Shown: in pieces, positions 1 through 10,341 of the stretch
Position numbering within the stretch: position 1 is the first letter of the stretch
Layout: the number at the start of each line of letters is the position of its first letter
Assembly: GCA_030581615.1 (NCBI GenBank)
Contig: JAKTTT010000040.1
Location: forward strand, 147,971-211,970
Direction: 5' to 3'
Length of the DNA stretch: 64,000 bases
From: Alloascoidea africana
Taxonomy: Eukaryota; Ascomycota; Alloascoideomycetes; Alloascoideales; Alloascoideaceae
Notes under the pieces: generated by a model
Seen by the model: only the letters and a program-made list of their open reading frames with translations
Told to the model about the DNA's origin: nothing
Database searches by the model: none
Program-made: the position numbers and the translations under genes

Positions 1-2987
1 ATCACAGAAGTGCACTTTTGAAGCGAGTTTTCTTTAGAAGGTTTTGCTCCTGCCTCACACTGTTTTAATTGATGTCTGTAGTTGGAATCCAGCAGCTCAT
101 TGAGCGATGATAAAAGATCTTCATTGTACTGGTCCATTAGCTCTAAAGAAATGCGTGATGTTTCAGAGATCTTGATTTTCATGCCAATTAAATGCTTAAC
201 CGACTTGTCAATAGACAAATTGCATTTCTTTTGTTTGCCTCGGTCATTTCCAAAGCTTTCTACTAACTTTTCAGTCAGCTTTAATACCAATCTCTTATAT
301 CGAGCACAGCTCATTTTTACCAGTTTGTCCTTTTTGTCCATCTCCACACTAAAAACTCTTGCAAGTTCTGGTATACTTCCGTGAATATTAACAGGCATAT
401 TTGCAATTTTGCCCATGGCGGTGAAAAGACCCCTGTTTTCAATTTCTAAAGCTTTTAAAGCATGGCTGCATTCATATAATTGACTTTTACAGACTGCAAG
501 ATTCGCATCTCTCTTTTCCAAGCTTTGTTTAAGAGCAGTTCTATCATCTTCTCTCTTTTGTAAATTTTCGTCTAGTGTTCTATTCCAATTTTCTTGTTCT
601 TTTAAAAGGTCTTTAAGCCTGCTGTTTATTTGGTGTTCTTGACTATTAGATTCTTCTAGCACTGAGACTTTTGTTTCGAGTTCTTTCTTTAATGCACATT
701 CTTGAACTAGTTTAGATTCAAGGTCCTTTACCTTTATGTTCAGGTTTTCGGAGTTCTCATGGCTGTTTTTATTGGCGCTGTTTGCCTTTCTCAAGTCCTC
801 TATTTCATTTTTCAATTTCACAATCTCTTGTTCATAATGCTGGGACTGAGATTCAGACCGTTCAAGATGCTTCTTTAAATACGCTTCACTTTGATCTTTT
901 ATCTCTTGAATACTTTGTGCAGTGCTCACTTTTTCTTTTTCCATTTCCTCTTTGGTTTTATCACGTTCGAATTCTACCTTCTGTAACTCTCTTCTAACAT
1001 CTTCCAACACAATATTATTACTTGTAAGCAATTCGTTTTCTGCTCTGAGAGAGTCTCGTTCCGCAAGCAATTGTCGAGTTGCCTATCAGTAGAGGTTAGA
1101 ATTCCGCAAAAAATAGAAATGAGCAAAGAAAAAAAATACAACCTTGCCAACAGCTCCACTATCTACACCAAGAGTTTCCATTACACAGGTAAGATGGTTC
1201 AACTGGTCCTGATATTGTTCTTCTAGTTCTTGGAAACCAGCTTCAAATGCTGTTGCTATTTCTCGCTCGTTTTCCAAGCTTAAGAAAAGCTTTTTATTTT
1301 CGTCCTGCATTTTTTGATATTCTTTCTCAACGTTGGATATTACAGTGTCTTGCTTGTTCATTTTGGAATTATAAAGTTCTAATGTCTTTTCGAGTTTTTC
1401 TACTTTGCCATCCCTGCTAGATAGTTTTTGGTTCAATCGCAAGTTATCTGATTTGAAGTTTTCTAATGTCCGGGAAACTTCACTGCACAGACTATAAATT
1501 TTTGTTGCAATTTCATCAGCTTTGTTAGAGTCCATAAGATCAGAGATGTTAAAGTAATCTCCATTTGTGATTTGAGTGAGAACGCTGAATGCGTCAGAGA
1601 GTTTCTTTCTTGGACACTCAACAAAGCTCATCTTTCTATTCCATTTGGATCTCGGAAGAGAGGGCGTTGACTCAAGGCCAAGTTCTGATGTTGCGTCTTC
1701 ATTATCAACGGTGGAAATAGGCTGTAGCTTTTGAGCAGCATTTGCTAAAGAATAGCGCTTTTTTTTTAAACATTCCGCCATGGGTTCGTCGGGCTCCTCT
1801 CTGTCGTGGATAAGAGGGGCCTGACAGTCGAAAATTGGATGCACTTGCTTTGTCCTTAGCGCATTAGAGTGAGAGAGATCAGAAGTCGCTGCACAACTAT
1901 CATTACCATGTCTCTCTTTCGAGATCCCTGAATCTGAAGCTTCTAAAACGTAGCTCAACTGAGAAGTCAGGTAACCGTCAACGTTATAATTATTTAGATC
2001 ACACATGCCACCAGAAGCATCGCTTTGAAGAGATTCTATTCGCTCAAGATCTTCTTCGGGTTTATAGTCTATTTTATCTTTTTCTTCTCTATCTACCCTT
2101 TTTATAGTGTCCTGAGACAGGTCCATTGTGTCGGGATGGGTATCATTATCAAAGCTTTGCTTTACTGTATCACCCATGACAAGAGCTAAAAGTCCACCAG
2201 TACCATCTTGAGTATCCGAATGGTCAGAGGAAAGGCTTGTGTTTGCGAATTTCTCCAAGATTTGGGCGAACGCTTCTGCGTCTTCTTTTGTATTTGCATC
2301 GGGGAAACTTTCCCCTTTTTCGAGAGCGGAAAAACTATCATTTCTATTAGGAGGATTGAAACTTGTATTTTCTTTAGTAGTAATGTCTTGATCAATATTT
2401 TGGTCCGTATGCGAAGCTTTGAAGTTTCCGATTGTGCTTAGTGGCTCAGGAGTAGAAGAGATCAAATCATGATGCTCTTTATTGTCACTATTATCAGTCT
2501 CCAGATCTTCAAAGAGCGCTTTCAGGTTTTGACCTTCTTTTTCTCGATTATCTTCTAAGCTTTGCGATTTGCGATTTCTATCACGCTGACTGATAGTAGC
2601 AAATGATTCGGAGTTATAGTCAACAAAACTGTATTTGGCACCCATGGCTTCGGGTTTTGCAAAATGAACCGACTTTGTATTTTTTCTTCTTAAAGACAAC
2701 CTTTTCCAAGTATCTCTACATAGAATATTTCTGGAAATCCCCAGTGTTTTGTTATCTATTTGATTTTCGTTTCTTAAAGAAAGATATTTGTTCTCATCGT
2801 ATCCTTCAACAGGGTTCCTCTTCTTAATCTGTAATGGGAGGAAAGAACCAGCAAGCTTACTCTTAGATTTCGGTTCGCTATCATCAGCGCTTAGCTCTGT
2901 ATTTAATTGAGGAAAATTTAGGCCTTTGGAGATTTCAAAGGTTCCAACGTCATCCTCGCTTGAATCCAAGTTCAGTACTTCCAGCAT
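1..2987 (-). CDS. Large coiled-coil protein, N-terminal part (cut by left window edge)
   Basis: Two exons are visible: 1143-2987 (starting at the ATG at 2987) and 1-1082, which stays open to the edge. They are separated by a 60-nt intron (1083-1142) that begins GTTGTA and ends TACTGATAG; reading through it gives a stop, and splicing keeps phase 0. About 975 residues are visible. Residues 1-430 are polar and low in structure, rich in Ser, Asp and Glu. From about residue 490 onward the sequence is heptad-like, rich in Glu, Lys, Leu and Gln, as in a long coiled coil. Such architecture is seen in spindle-pole, microtubule-organising and cortical scaffold proteins, but I recognise no diagnostic motif and do not name it. 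The 5' splice site is weaker than the GTAAGT/GTATGT sites of the neighbours, so the exact junction is less sure than the presence of an intron. Confidence 0.8.
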
Positions 2988-3613
2988 TTTTTTGGTGTTT
3001 GTGTGCAGTTACAGCTATCGCCAGACGAACTATTAGGATGTTCGATAGTTACCCTATGCTATGCAGGAAGAAAACTACAGGTTAAACAAATCAATTGAGA
3101 ACAATGTTTATTAACGCCTAGGCGGTAAAAGTTATGGTTTATACTGAACCCTGATCAACTCTAAGAGTAGAGGCGAAGAATCAGAACATTGAGAAAAAAA
3201 CAATCATCCAAGACCATTAAAAACAGTTACTTTTCAAGTTTAGGAGATAAAAATTACCTGTAACTGTTGCTTTTCCGCACTCCAATCATCGCTCGAAATA
3301 AATTGGCCATCTTAAAGCTAATGAAGAAAAGGACCAACAGCCTGGTTTCTACAATGCATCATTTGAAATACGTTACAAAAATAAAATGGTACTAAAACTA
3401 CAGTTGGACTCTTTGAATAGACCCTGACTTGGATATAAGCGCTGTTGACTTTAAAGAGAAAATGCCCGTTAAAGGCTGTTCCGATCCCTCAGCTTCTGGT
3501 TCATGTTCAATCACATCTCTGTTCTCAAAAGTACATATCGGTATGAAAAGTACACAGGCGGATACACCAAGTTCAAGGCAAACCCTTTCGAGAGTATGAC
3601 AGAAATAACTTGA
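2988..3613. other. Divergent intergenic region, coiled-coil gene / POP3
   Basis: This 626-bp region holds the 5' flanks of two divergent genes. A 75-codon minus-strand frame (3398-3625) has no ATG and overlaps POP3 exon 1. I see no other feature. Confidence 0.6.
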
Positions 3614-4592
3614 ATGAGCAGCCAATTACCTGAAAAGCACAGCATAAATCAGAAAAAGCGGAAAGCTACTTTTGAAGGTGGCTCCTCGCATGTGGGGGTG
3701 CCCAGGGCTGGTGGGAAACCTGTAGAACTTGGCAAACGGAGACAAGTTTTCAAAGCTGTTTTAGACAACCCTTTTACACAGGTGAATTGGTAAGACTAAG
3801 GAAAAACAATACAAAACGATATGAATTTTTGGACAGAAATTAACACAATAGATTTATTCTTTTAGGCCATTTATAGAACACACCAAGCTGAACGTGATAT
3901 TAGAACTCTTGCTCACGGTGCTTGAGCCTCTTCATCAGTATAACACCCATGTAGTCAGTTCCGAATCGAAGGATCTTGCAAATCTAGTGGCACCAGAGAT
4001 TAAAGAGTATCTAACTATTGGTTTTAATTCTACGGTTTCGAAACTGGAGAATCAGGCAAAGCGGCGGAATATACCATTTAACAACCACAAAAAGAAGGGA
4101 AAGATAACGTCAGAGACGCGGGAAACCAAGGATTTGAATACAGAGGAACCGCCGGACATTTCAGTAGTATTTGTCTGCAAAGCAGATATCCAACCAGCTT
4201 TACTGACAAATCACTTTCCAGTTCTATGCTTCACTGCATCTGGGGACATTACCAACTCTCTTCCAAATACCAGCAATGAGAAGGGGCAAAAAGTAAAATT
4301 AGTACAACTTCCAAAAGGCTCTATGGAGAAACTTTCCAAAATGACAGGGGAAGGTCGTTGCGGGATAATTGCCATTAAAAAAGATGCACCACATTGTTCA
4401 ACGTTGTTTGCCAATGTTGATGAGTTTGTTCCAGATGTTCAGGTACCATGGCTTAGCGCAGAGAACGGCGTGTTTTCTCCATGTTTTATGAAACCTGTTG
4501 TCAAATTATTGAGGACATCAGCACCTATTATTTCAAAGAACAATAGTAAAGACAAGAAAAAGAAGAGGCAGATGCCGAAACAGACAAAATAG
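3614..4592 (+). CDS. POP3: RNase P/MRP protein subunit Pop3-like
   Basis: Exons 3614-3789 and 3866-4592, with a 76-nt intron (GTAAGA to TTTTAG) that splits a Trp codon. The spliced protein is about 300 residues. The N-terminus carries the stretch VFKAVLDNPFT followed by NWPFIE, and then a helical segment ending in LEPLHQYN, which resembles the start of Pop3/Rpp38-type proteins. Later the pattern VVFVCKADIQPALLTNHFP and LPKGSMEKLSKM fits the L7Ae-like fold of this family. Pop3 is a protein subunit shared by nuclear RNase P (tRNA 5' processing) and RNase MRP (rRNA processing). The C-terminus is strongly basic (KDKKKKRQ), suitable for RNA binding and nuclear import. The start is the first ATG in frame with the upstream exon. 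The family call rests on these motifs, not on an alignment. Confidence 0.75.
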
Positions 4593-5056
4593 AGTTGAGA
4601 TGGATGAGGAATGTCTAACAAGGACAATTCCTGGGATGACATATATCGTCTATATCCTTCCTAGTCTGATAACCGGAAGTTATCATTTATTTATTTACAT
4701 GAAGACTCATTCTGGCAAGCTGCCTACTTGTCTCTGAATTTTCAACGCCCTTGAGGGCTTACACGGTTCAGACACAGATAGAGGAATCTGATCTTATCAT
4801 GACAAAAAAAAATAACTGTATCTATCAATCTATGTCTATCTATCTAAAACTCTATCTATTCAAAAAGGCATCAACGTGCGATGTGACAATTCAAGTCATA
4901 GTCACCGTCACCGTTACTGCTGCTGAGTGTGTTGGTAAGATACCCGCCAACCTAGATCAAGCCGTCGTGTATATAAACCTCCATATCTCCCTTTTAATTC
5001 AATAACTCATACAGGATTTTCAATGTTTTGTGATGCTATATCGTCACCATAATCGT
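4593..5056. other. Convergent intergenic region, POP3 / SHB17
   Basis: These 464 bp lie between two 3' ends. They contain short AT-rich runs and repeated CTATCTAT-type motifs near 4815-4860. An 84-codon frame here has no conserved look. Expected content is two 3' UTRs and poly(A) sites. Confidence 0.6.
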
Positions 5057-5885
5057 TTACAAACCACCGTAAACGAAAAATCCACCTTGTAAACCGAGTG
5101 CCGGTTCATCTACACAGTGGTGTTCATAACTTAGACAGCCAACGTCGCCAGTTCCCAAGAGCAGCTGAGGATTCTGGTCAATGGGCCTCCCAGTCCATCT
5201 TTGGCTCAAACTTTTCAGCAAATGGCCATGGGCAACGACCAACACGTCACAGGGGACATCTGCGTTTATGGCCTCCCCGTGGATCTTGTGGACCTTGGCG
5301 ATGAAGCGGTCTACGCGGTGCGCAACGTCAACGTGGGTCTCACCGCCTTCACAGCCATCGCGCCAAATTGACCAATTCCTTCTCTTTTTTGAACCATCCT
5401 CGTCCCCAGTAGGCACTAGATCGAGGCCCTGTGCCCATCTCAACTCTCTGATCTCCTGTGTCAGTTTCCCCTCGTACTGCCCGTACTCCCACTCTCTCAA
5501 ATCCTCATCAATGTGAACTTGGATCGAGCCATCGTCTATCAGGTGTTTATAGTTTTGCAACAGAATTTCCACAGACTGGGTCGCACGCAAACGGGGAGAC
5601 ACAAACACATGTGTCAACTGGGAGGGCATGATAAGATGGACATGGGGGTCTTCTCCCACCAGCTTCTTCCCGGTACGGATCATCTGCGCTCGGCCTTCTG
5701 GGGCCAGAGGGATATCGGAGACGGAGGTGTACTGGCCCGTTTTGGTCCACTCGGTCTCTCTGTTTCAGGGTGTAGCAGCAACAGGTTAGAGACACAAGGC
5801 ATATTCCACCTCCAGCACAGCTCAATTAGACTTACCCATGCCTCATGAAGATTAGTCTTGGTGTAGGAGCATTGAATTTTGTCAT
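5057..5885 (-). CDS. SHB17: Sedoheptulose-1,7-bisphosphatase, histidine phosphatase family
   Basis: Exon 1 is 5836-5885 and exon 2 is 5057-5759, with a 76-nt intron (GTAAGT to AAACAG, branch CTAAC). Splicing restores the catalytic motif FMRHGETEW, split between the exons after His-Gly. The product is 250 residues. Other family marks are the conserved SPRLRATQS segment, the acid loop REWEYGQYEG and the second catalytic histidine in VVAHGHLLKSL. In Saccharomyces, Shb17 dephosphorylates sedoheptulose-1,7-bisphosphate to feed ribose-5-phosphate synthesis without oxidation. The length agrees with the 271 residues of the S. cerevisiae protein. The gene is convergent with POP3. Confidence 0.85.
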
Positions 5886-6965
5886 TGTGGTTAATTGATA
5901 TGTTTACAACCAGAATGAGAGGCTTTATAAAAGAATTTTTTCCACCTCGCTTATCATCTTATATACACCCATACATGCTAGATCATTGAGTTTTGTCCGC
6001 TGATCATCAGGATGAGAATCTTTTTTACGAAACTCCCGATGAATATCTATAATTGACTAGAGCACTTGGAAAATTGAAACTGAACATCTCAAAGTTATAT
6101 GGATCGTTTTCGGATGAAATAGATTCCTGATGAGGATACTGTTCGGTAGATGTGGTCAACCACAAGCACATGGGAACACAAACCATAGGCTGGCGAATCT
6201 TCAACAGAGTCCTGATATATACTCACCACAGACCTAAAAGTAACAGAATCTTGAGTTCATAATGTTTTTTTTTTTGACTGTTACCTGTTGGTTGAGCGGA
6301 ATATAATACCAAGATAACTGTCTATTTTGTGATCGGCTATATCAGGATAAACATTCAGAACCTCTATTTCGTACCATTTCAGTATGAAAACACTCTTTCA
6401 TGGGTTTTCACAGGTCCAAGTGTCTAGTGACCACTCGGTAAATCTTGTCTATCTAGATATTCTCTTCAGATATGTATTATACAGAAAAGATGGAACTGGT
6501 TTGATCCATTTCGATAATCTCAACCGATGCATACAAACTGAGCCATCAGAAAAATGGAGGAAAATTAGAGACCAGAAGCACCAAACTTTACTCTAGAATC
6601 TAGCAGAACCCTGGAAATAGTTACCACTATTTAGCAAATCAATAGACCAAAACAACCCCCAAGACTAAAACAAATACATCAAATATATAGGATGAAACAA
6701 TAACCATAGATTTTGAATTACAGCTACAAGATTAACCAAAAATTTCAAAACGGAGACTCAAAAGAGGGCGTTTATTCTCGGCATCACGTGCAACCAACAT
6801 CTAATACGAACTGTACCATATCTATAAACCCCACGCTGCCACCTCCACCTGGCAAGCAAGAAAACCAAAAACGAACCACTGGCAAAAAAAAGTGCCAACA
6901 CATTGCATCAAAATTCAATTTTTTTTTTGCACCTTTTGTTTTTCGTATTATTTTCACAAAAGCCG
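5886..6965. other. Divergent intergenic region, SHB17 / lectin gene
   Basis: A 1.08-kb AT-rich stretch with the promoters of two divergent genes. It contains a T-run at about 6262-6275. A 70-codon frame (6384-6596) and the open sequence before 6966 look like chance. No RNA gene or repeat family was recognised. Confidence 0.6.
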
Positions 6966-8198
6966 ATGAACAACAGTTTTGTGGATCAGGTGAAGCGGAA
7001 CCGGAGACTACAGCTGGCTCTGTCAGGGCTCGCGTTTATATTTCTATTTGGTTTCTACAGGTTATTTCTGACTGGAGGCACCGATGGTGGTTTATCACCT
7101 TCTTCAGGATTTGGCTTTGGATCCACTGGTAATGGAGGATTCCAGCAAGGAGGATTCCAGAACCAGGATGTAGCCGTTCAGGATATCAAAAAAGTCGATA
7201 TCATAACGCATAGCATCAAGTCTCCGTATCTGAGCGAACAACTCATCAACAAGTGGTTTGACTTTGGTGGAGACACAATTGTCCGTAACAACCACTGGAT
7301 CCGGCTTACACTTGACAAAGCAGCGCAGTCCGGATGGCTCTACTCGCGACTCCCATTCACAGCCGCCAGTTTCATTGTCGAGTTTGAGTTCCGCCTCGGT
7401 GGGAGACAGACTGGACTGTACGGGGACGGTCTTGGATTTTGGCTTACGCAGGAGAAGCAGAAAAGGGGCCATGTATTTGGGCTCGAGGACCGATTCCAGG
7501 GTCTTGGGATCTTTTTCGATACATATCGGAACGGCAAAAAGGGTGTCACTTTCCCTTACATCATGGCCATGATGGGCAATGGATACGATTCGTATGACAA
7601 GTGGCAGGACGGCGCCAGCAACGAGCTGGGAGGATGCTCTGCCCGCGGTTTGTACAACTCTCCCATGAATGCACACGCCCGGGTGACCTATGTCAAGGAC
7701 GGCTTCCTCTCGCTGGATATCAAGTACAAGCCCGGACAGGAATATCGAAACTGTTTCACGTTGCAAGGTATTCAGCTGCCTGTTGTGCGATACCTTGGGT
7801 TTTCAGCGGAAACAGGCGAGCTTTCTGAGAACGCAGACATTATGAAGGTGAACTCGTATGCGCTTTACAACCAGGAGGGCAAACCGCTGGAGTCATCGGA
7901 AGGGGTACGAAAGTTTTTGGACTCGATGGGCAGGGGTCGGCTTAGTGTTCCCCTGGCCCGAGGCGATCAGCAGAGCCGAAACGGGGCGAAAGAGAGAAGT
8001 AGGAGAGAATCAGCTGCTACAAGAAATGCAGAGAGAGATGCGAACCAGTCATCGTGGACCTGGTTTTTCTTCAAGCTGTTGCTTGTGGCTGGAGTGCTCG
8101 TGGGCATCTACCTTGGATCTGTATACTTTAGAGTCCAGACCAAGCGAAAACAGTCGTCTTCTGGCCTCGGGTATGAGTATGGAGAGCTAGGGTTCTAA
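6966..8198 (+). CDS. L-type lectin-like membrane protein (VIP36/ERGIC-53/Uip5 type)
   Basis: A 410-residue protein from the first ATG of a longer open frame (the frame is open from 6903 but has no earlier ATG). An N-terminal hydrophobic segment at about residues 17-34 looks like a signal anchor or uncleaved signal. The L-type lectin domain fills about residues 60-285: it has the expected beta-rich pattern with FEFRLGGRQTGLYGDGLGFW, LGIFFDTYRNGK and VRYLGFSAETGE. A charged, probably luminal linker follows, then a C-terminal membrane span (about 365-388) and a short cytoplasmic tail with KRKQ. Lectins of this class bind high-mannose glycoproteins in the ER-Golgi or nuclear-envelope system. It may correspond to yeast Uip5, but the extra N-terminal hydrophobic segment makes me leave the symbol blank. 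Confidence 0.8.
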   Translation: MNNSFVDQVKRNRRLQLALSGLAFIFLFGFYRLFLTGGTDGGLSPSSGFGFGSTGNGGFQQGGFQNQDVAVQDIKKVDIITHSIKSPYLSEQLINKWFDFGGDTIVRNNHWIRLTLDKAAQSGWLYSRLPFTAASFIVEFEFRLGGRQTGLYGDGLGFWLTQEKQKRGHVFGLEDRFQGLGIFFDTYRNGKKGVTFPYIMAMMGNGYDSYDKWQDGASNELGGCSARGLYNSPMNAHARVTYVKDGFLSLDIKYKPGQEYRNCFTLQGIQLPVVRYLGFSAETGELSENADIMKVNSYALYNQEGKPLESSEGVRKFLDSMGRGRLSVPLARGDQQSRNGAKERSRRESAATRNAERDANQSSWTWFFFKLLLVAGVLVGIYLGSVYFRVQTKRKQSSSGLGYEYGELGF

Positions 8199-8412
8199 AC
8201 CAGAGAGCAACAGGAAAAGAGAGGAAGAGAAGGGAAGGGAAAGGAAACGAATAGGCTTCAGAGCGTCTTTCGCTGTATCCGCTAACCGTAGGACCTCGGA
8301 GAGTTTTATGTCCTCTTATCCATACAAATTAGGAGTTTTCTTTAAGCTTTTAAAAGTAGGCTATAGTCATGTCTATTTGATAACAAAAAAAAAACTACAC
8401 TTGCAAAGATGT

Positions 8413-8946
8413 TCAAGATTTGGAGTCCGGATTGAAAGACTGCAATATCTGGTTGACGCCGTCTTCATCCGTTGCGACTCGCCCATGGTCCCAATCCACG
8501 ACGATGGGCCGGGCTACAAGTTTCCCATTCGATTCATATTCCGGTTTGGAGCCAAATTCAGTGGTGTTGGTGGTGGCTTCAGCTTTCCAAGGATAGATCT
8601 TCTTCAACCTTTCAATCTCATTTGCCTCTTTCAAGATTGAGTAGATTGTATTTGCTTGGTCGTAAGTGGGCGTGGACGTTGATACCTCGAGGTTGAAAGT
8701 TTTTGTAAAATTATCCGAATTGTTTCCTTTGGTGAAAAATGAAAAGATTGAGGCTTTTGGTTTGTCTCCGTTTGAACTCTCGGTTTTGTTCTCTGCATTC
8801 GCGGGACTGTGTTGCAGAAGATGAAGGAGGGAAGTTGAAAGCGGGCTCTTAGCAATGTGGCTAGAGATTTGGTTAGAACGGGGGACACGGATCGGAGAGG
8901 CAATGTTCTTCAAAGACTTACAAGATGGTGATGGCCACTGGGACAT
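8413..8946 (-). CDS. FMP46: Fmp46-like mitochondrial redox protein (DUF1687/thioredoxin-like)
   Basis: A 177-residue single-exon protein. The N-terminus is basic and Ser/Pro-rich without acidic residues for about 50 positions, as in mitochondrial presequences. The segments FNLEVSTSTPTYDQ and RPIVVDWDHGRVATDEDGV match the pattern of the fungal Fmp46/DUF1687 family (FNLEV..., then a VDW...V...D C-terminal stretch). The family is predicted to be thioredoxin-like and mitochondrial; the substrate is not known. The start lies only 73 bp after the stop of the upstream same-strand gene, so its promoter must be very short or overlap the neighbour's 3' end. Confidence 0.6.
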   Translation of the reverse strand: MSQWPSPSCKSLKNIASPIRVPRSNQISSHIAKSPLSTSLLHLLQHSPANAENKTESSNGDKPKASIFSFFTKGNNSDNFTKTFNLEVSTSTPTYDQANTIYSILKEANEIERLKKIYPWKAEATTNTTEFGSKPEYESNGKLVARPIVVDWDHGRVATDEDGVNQILQSFNPDSKS

Positions 8947-9019
8947 TTTGTAGGGTTCGCAGCATTTTGAAGGTATATTGTGGGAGGAAAGATGAGTAGA
9001 AAGGGGTGGTGTTTGTTGT

Positions 9020-10047
9020 TCACCACTCGTTATTCAGGTCGCCGAACGGCTTTGATTCGTCCATCTCCCGGACCAAATTGTCCACGTTATTCAAGTATCT
9101 TGCCAAGATGATTTTTTTATCCTCTGTGGTTTTTCTAATCTCCAATGGTGATAATGACTCCTGTTCTCTATGGCTTTGGTGTTGTGTCTCTGGGATCAGG
9201 TAAAAGAACAAAAACTCCAAGATTTTGAGTTTCACGTCCTTTGGTGTGCTTTTCCTCCTGAAATAATGACATATTTTCTTGGGTCCTTGCAATTGTTCAA
9301 AAAGACGGAAATTGGGAACGTTACGGACCAAAGCAGAGGCCAAAGTCTGCGTTGCTGCCTTTTGGATCTGGGGTGCAATGCCCGGTTGGAAAAGATCAAT
9401 CATGAACTGGAAAATGTTAGAAGCTCTTTACCTTTTTCATATGTATTTTGGACCACTTAAACTTACCCTCATGTATTTTCGTCGGGAAAGAACACATCTA
9501 CTGGGTGGATGCAATAGCATGACTCCTCTAAGCACATTTAGGCCCAAAATTATCGTTTCGTCACCAAGTTTCACCACTTGAGACAAGTGAAAAATACACC
9601 AATTAGACCAGGACAAAATTTCCAGAGCATTCAGAAGCAAAAAAACAAACAAACAAGATACTCACATTTGTCTTCACCACTAACATCAGAATTAGAATCA
9701 CTAGCCTTGGGCTTTAATGCTCGGACCAGACAATTATACACAACACCAGTGACATTCCACTCTGGACGGTCTTGAAGTTGTAAAAACTCGCCAAAAACAT
9801 CGTCATCAGTCGCCGGAACTCTCCATCGTCTCAAATTCTCTCTTTTATACGCGCGAGTGTTTCCTGATGTGCCAGTTGTGGTGCCAGTATCAGTAGCCCC
9901 TGCCAATCTCTTTTGACTCGCACGTAGACAAAGATGACCAAGCAAAGCGTCAATGTTTCGAAGCTCCTCGTGGACAGAAGCACTGTCCGAGGACTCTGAC
10001 TCGATCACATCCAGTGCTTTTTCCAGCAATTCGGATTGCACTGTCAT
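9020..10047 (-). CDS. SIN-type Cdc14 protein (septation initiation network component)
   Basis: Three exons: 9666-10047, 9467-9576 and 9020-9406, with introns of 89 nt (GTGAGT) and 60 nt (GTAAGT, CTAAC branch). The product is 292 residues. It resembles the Cdc14 SIN-component family known from Schizosaccharomyces, where Cdc14 is the partner of the Sid1 kinase at the spindle pole; this is unrelated to the Cdc14 phosphatase. Key stretches are VKLGDETIILGLNVLRGVML, FQPGIAPQIQKAATQTLA and the Cdc14-typical KDVKLKILEFLFFYLIPE. The ATG at 10047 is the only start in frame. The presence of this family is unusual from a Saccharomyces viewpoint and supports a basal position of the organism. Confidence 0.75.
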
Positions 10048-10341
10048 CTGTTGCAATTTTCTTGTTTATTTACGTCTCTAGCTCTCTTTCCTCTTCTTCA
10101 CTTTCCCTCGCTGTGGAGATGTACCGGAACTTGTGCGATACAACTTCCGGGATAATCCATGCCGGGCACGTTTTTCTAAACTTTTTTTTTCGCAGAGGTG
10201 CAAAAAGAAATCGACCCGCGGAAACAAAAGGTGGTGACCTTTTCTTTCTTCTTTCACAGTTTATTGTTTTCGGTTCACCGCTTTGTTGTGCGAGTCAAAG
10301 TCACCAATAGGTAGCAGCAGATAGAATACACATTTTCGGAG

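Noticed and set aside
3398-3625. 75-codon minus-strand frame near POP3
   Set aside because: It looks slightly protein-like but has no ATG, overlaps POP3 exon 1, and no splice model extends it to a plausible start.
7104-7766. 220-codon minus-strand ORF inside the lectin gene
   Set aside because: Antisense shadow of a conserved lectin domain.
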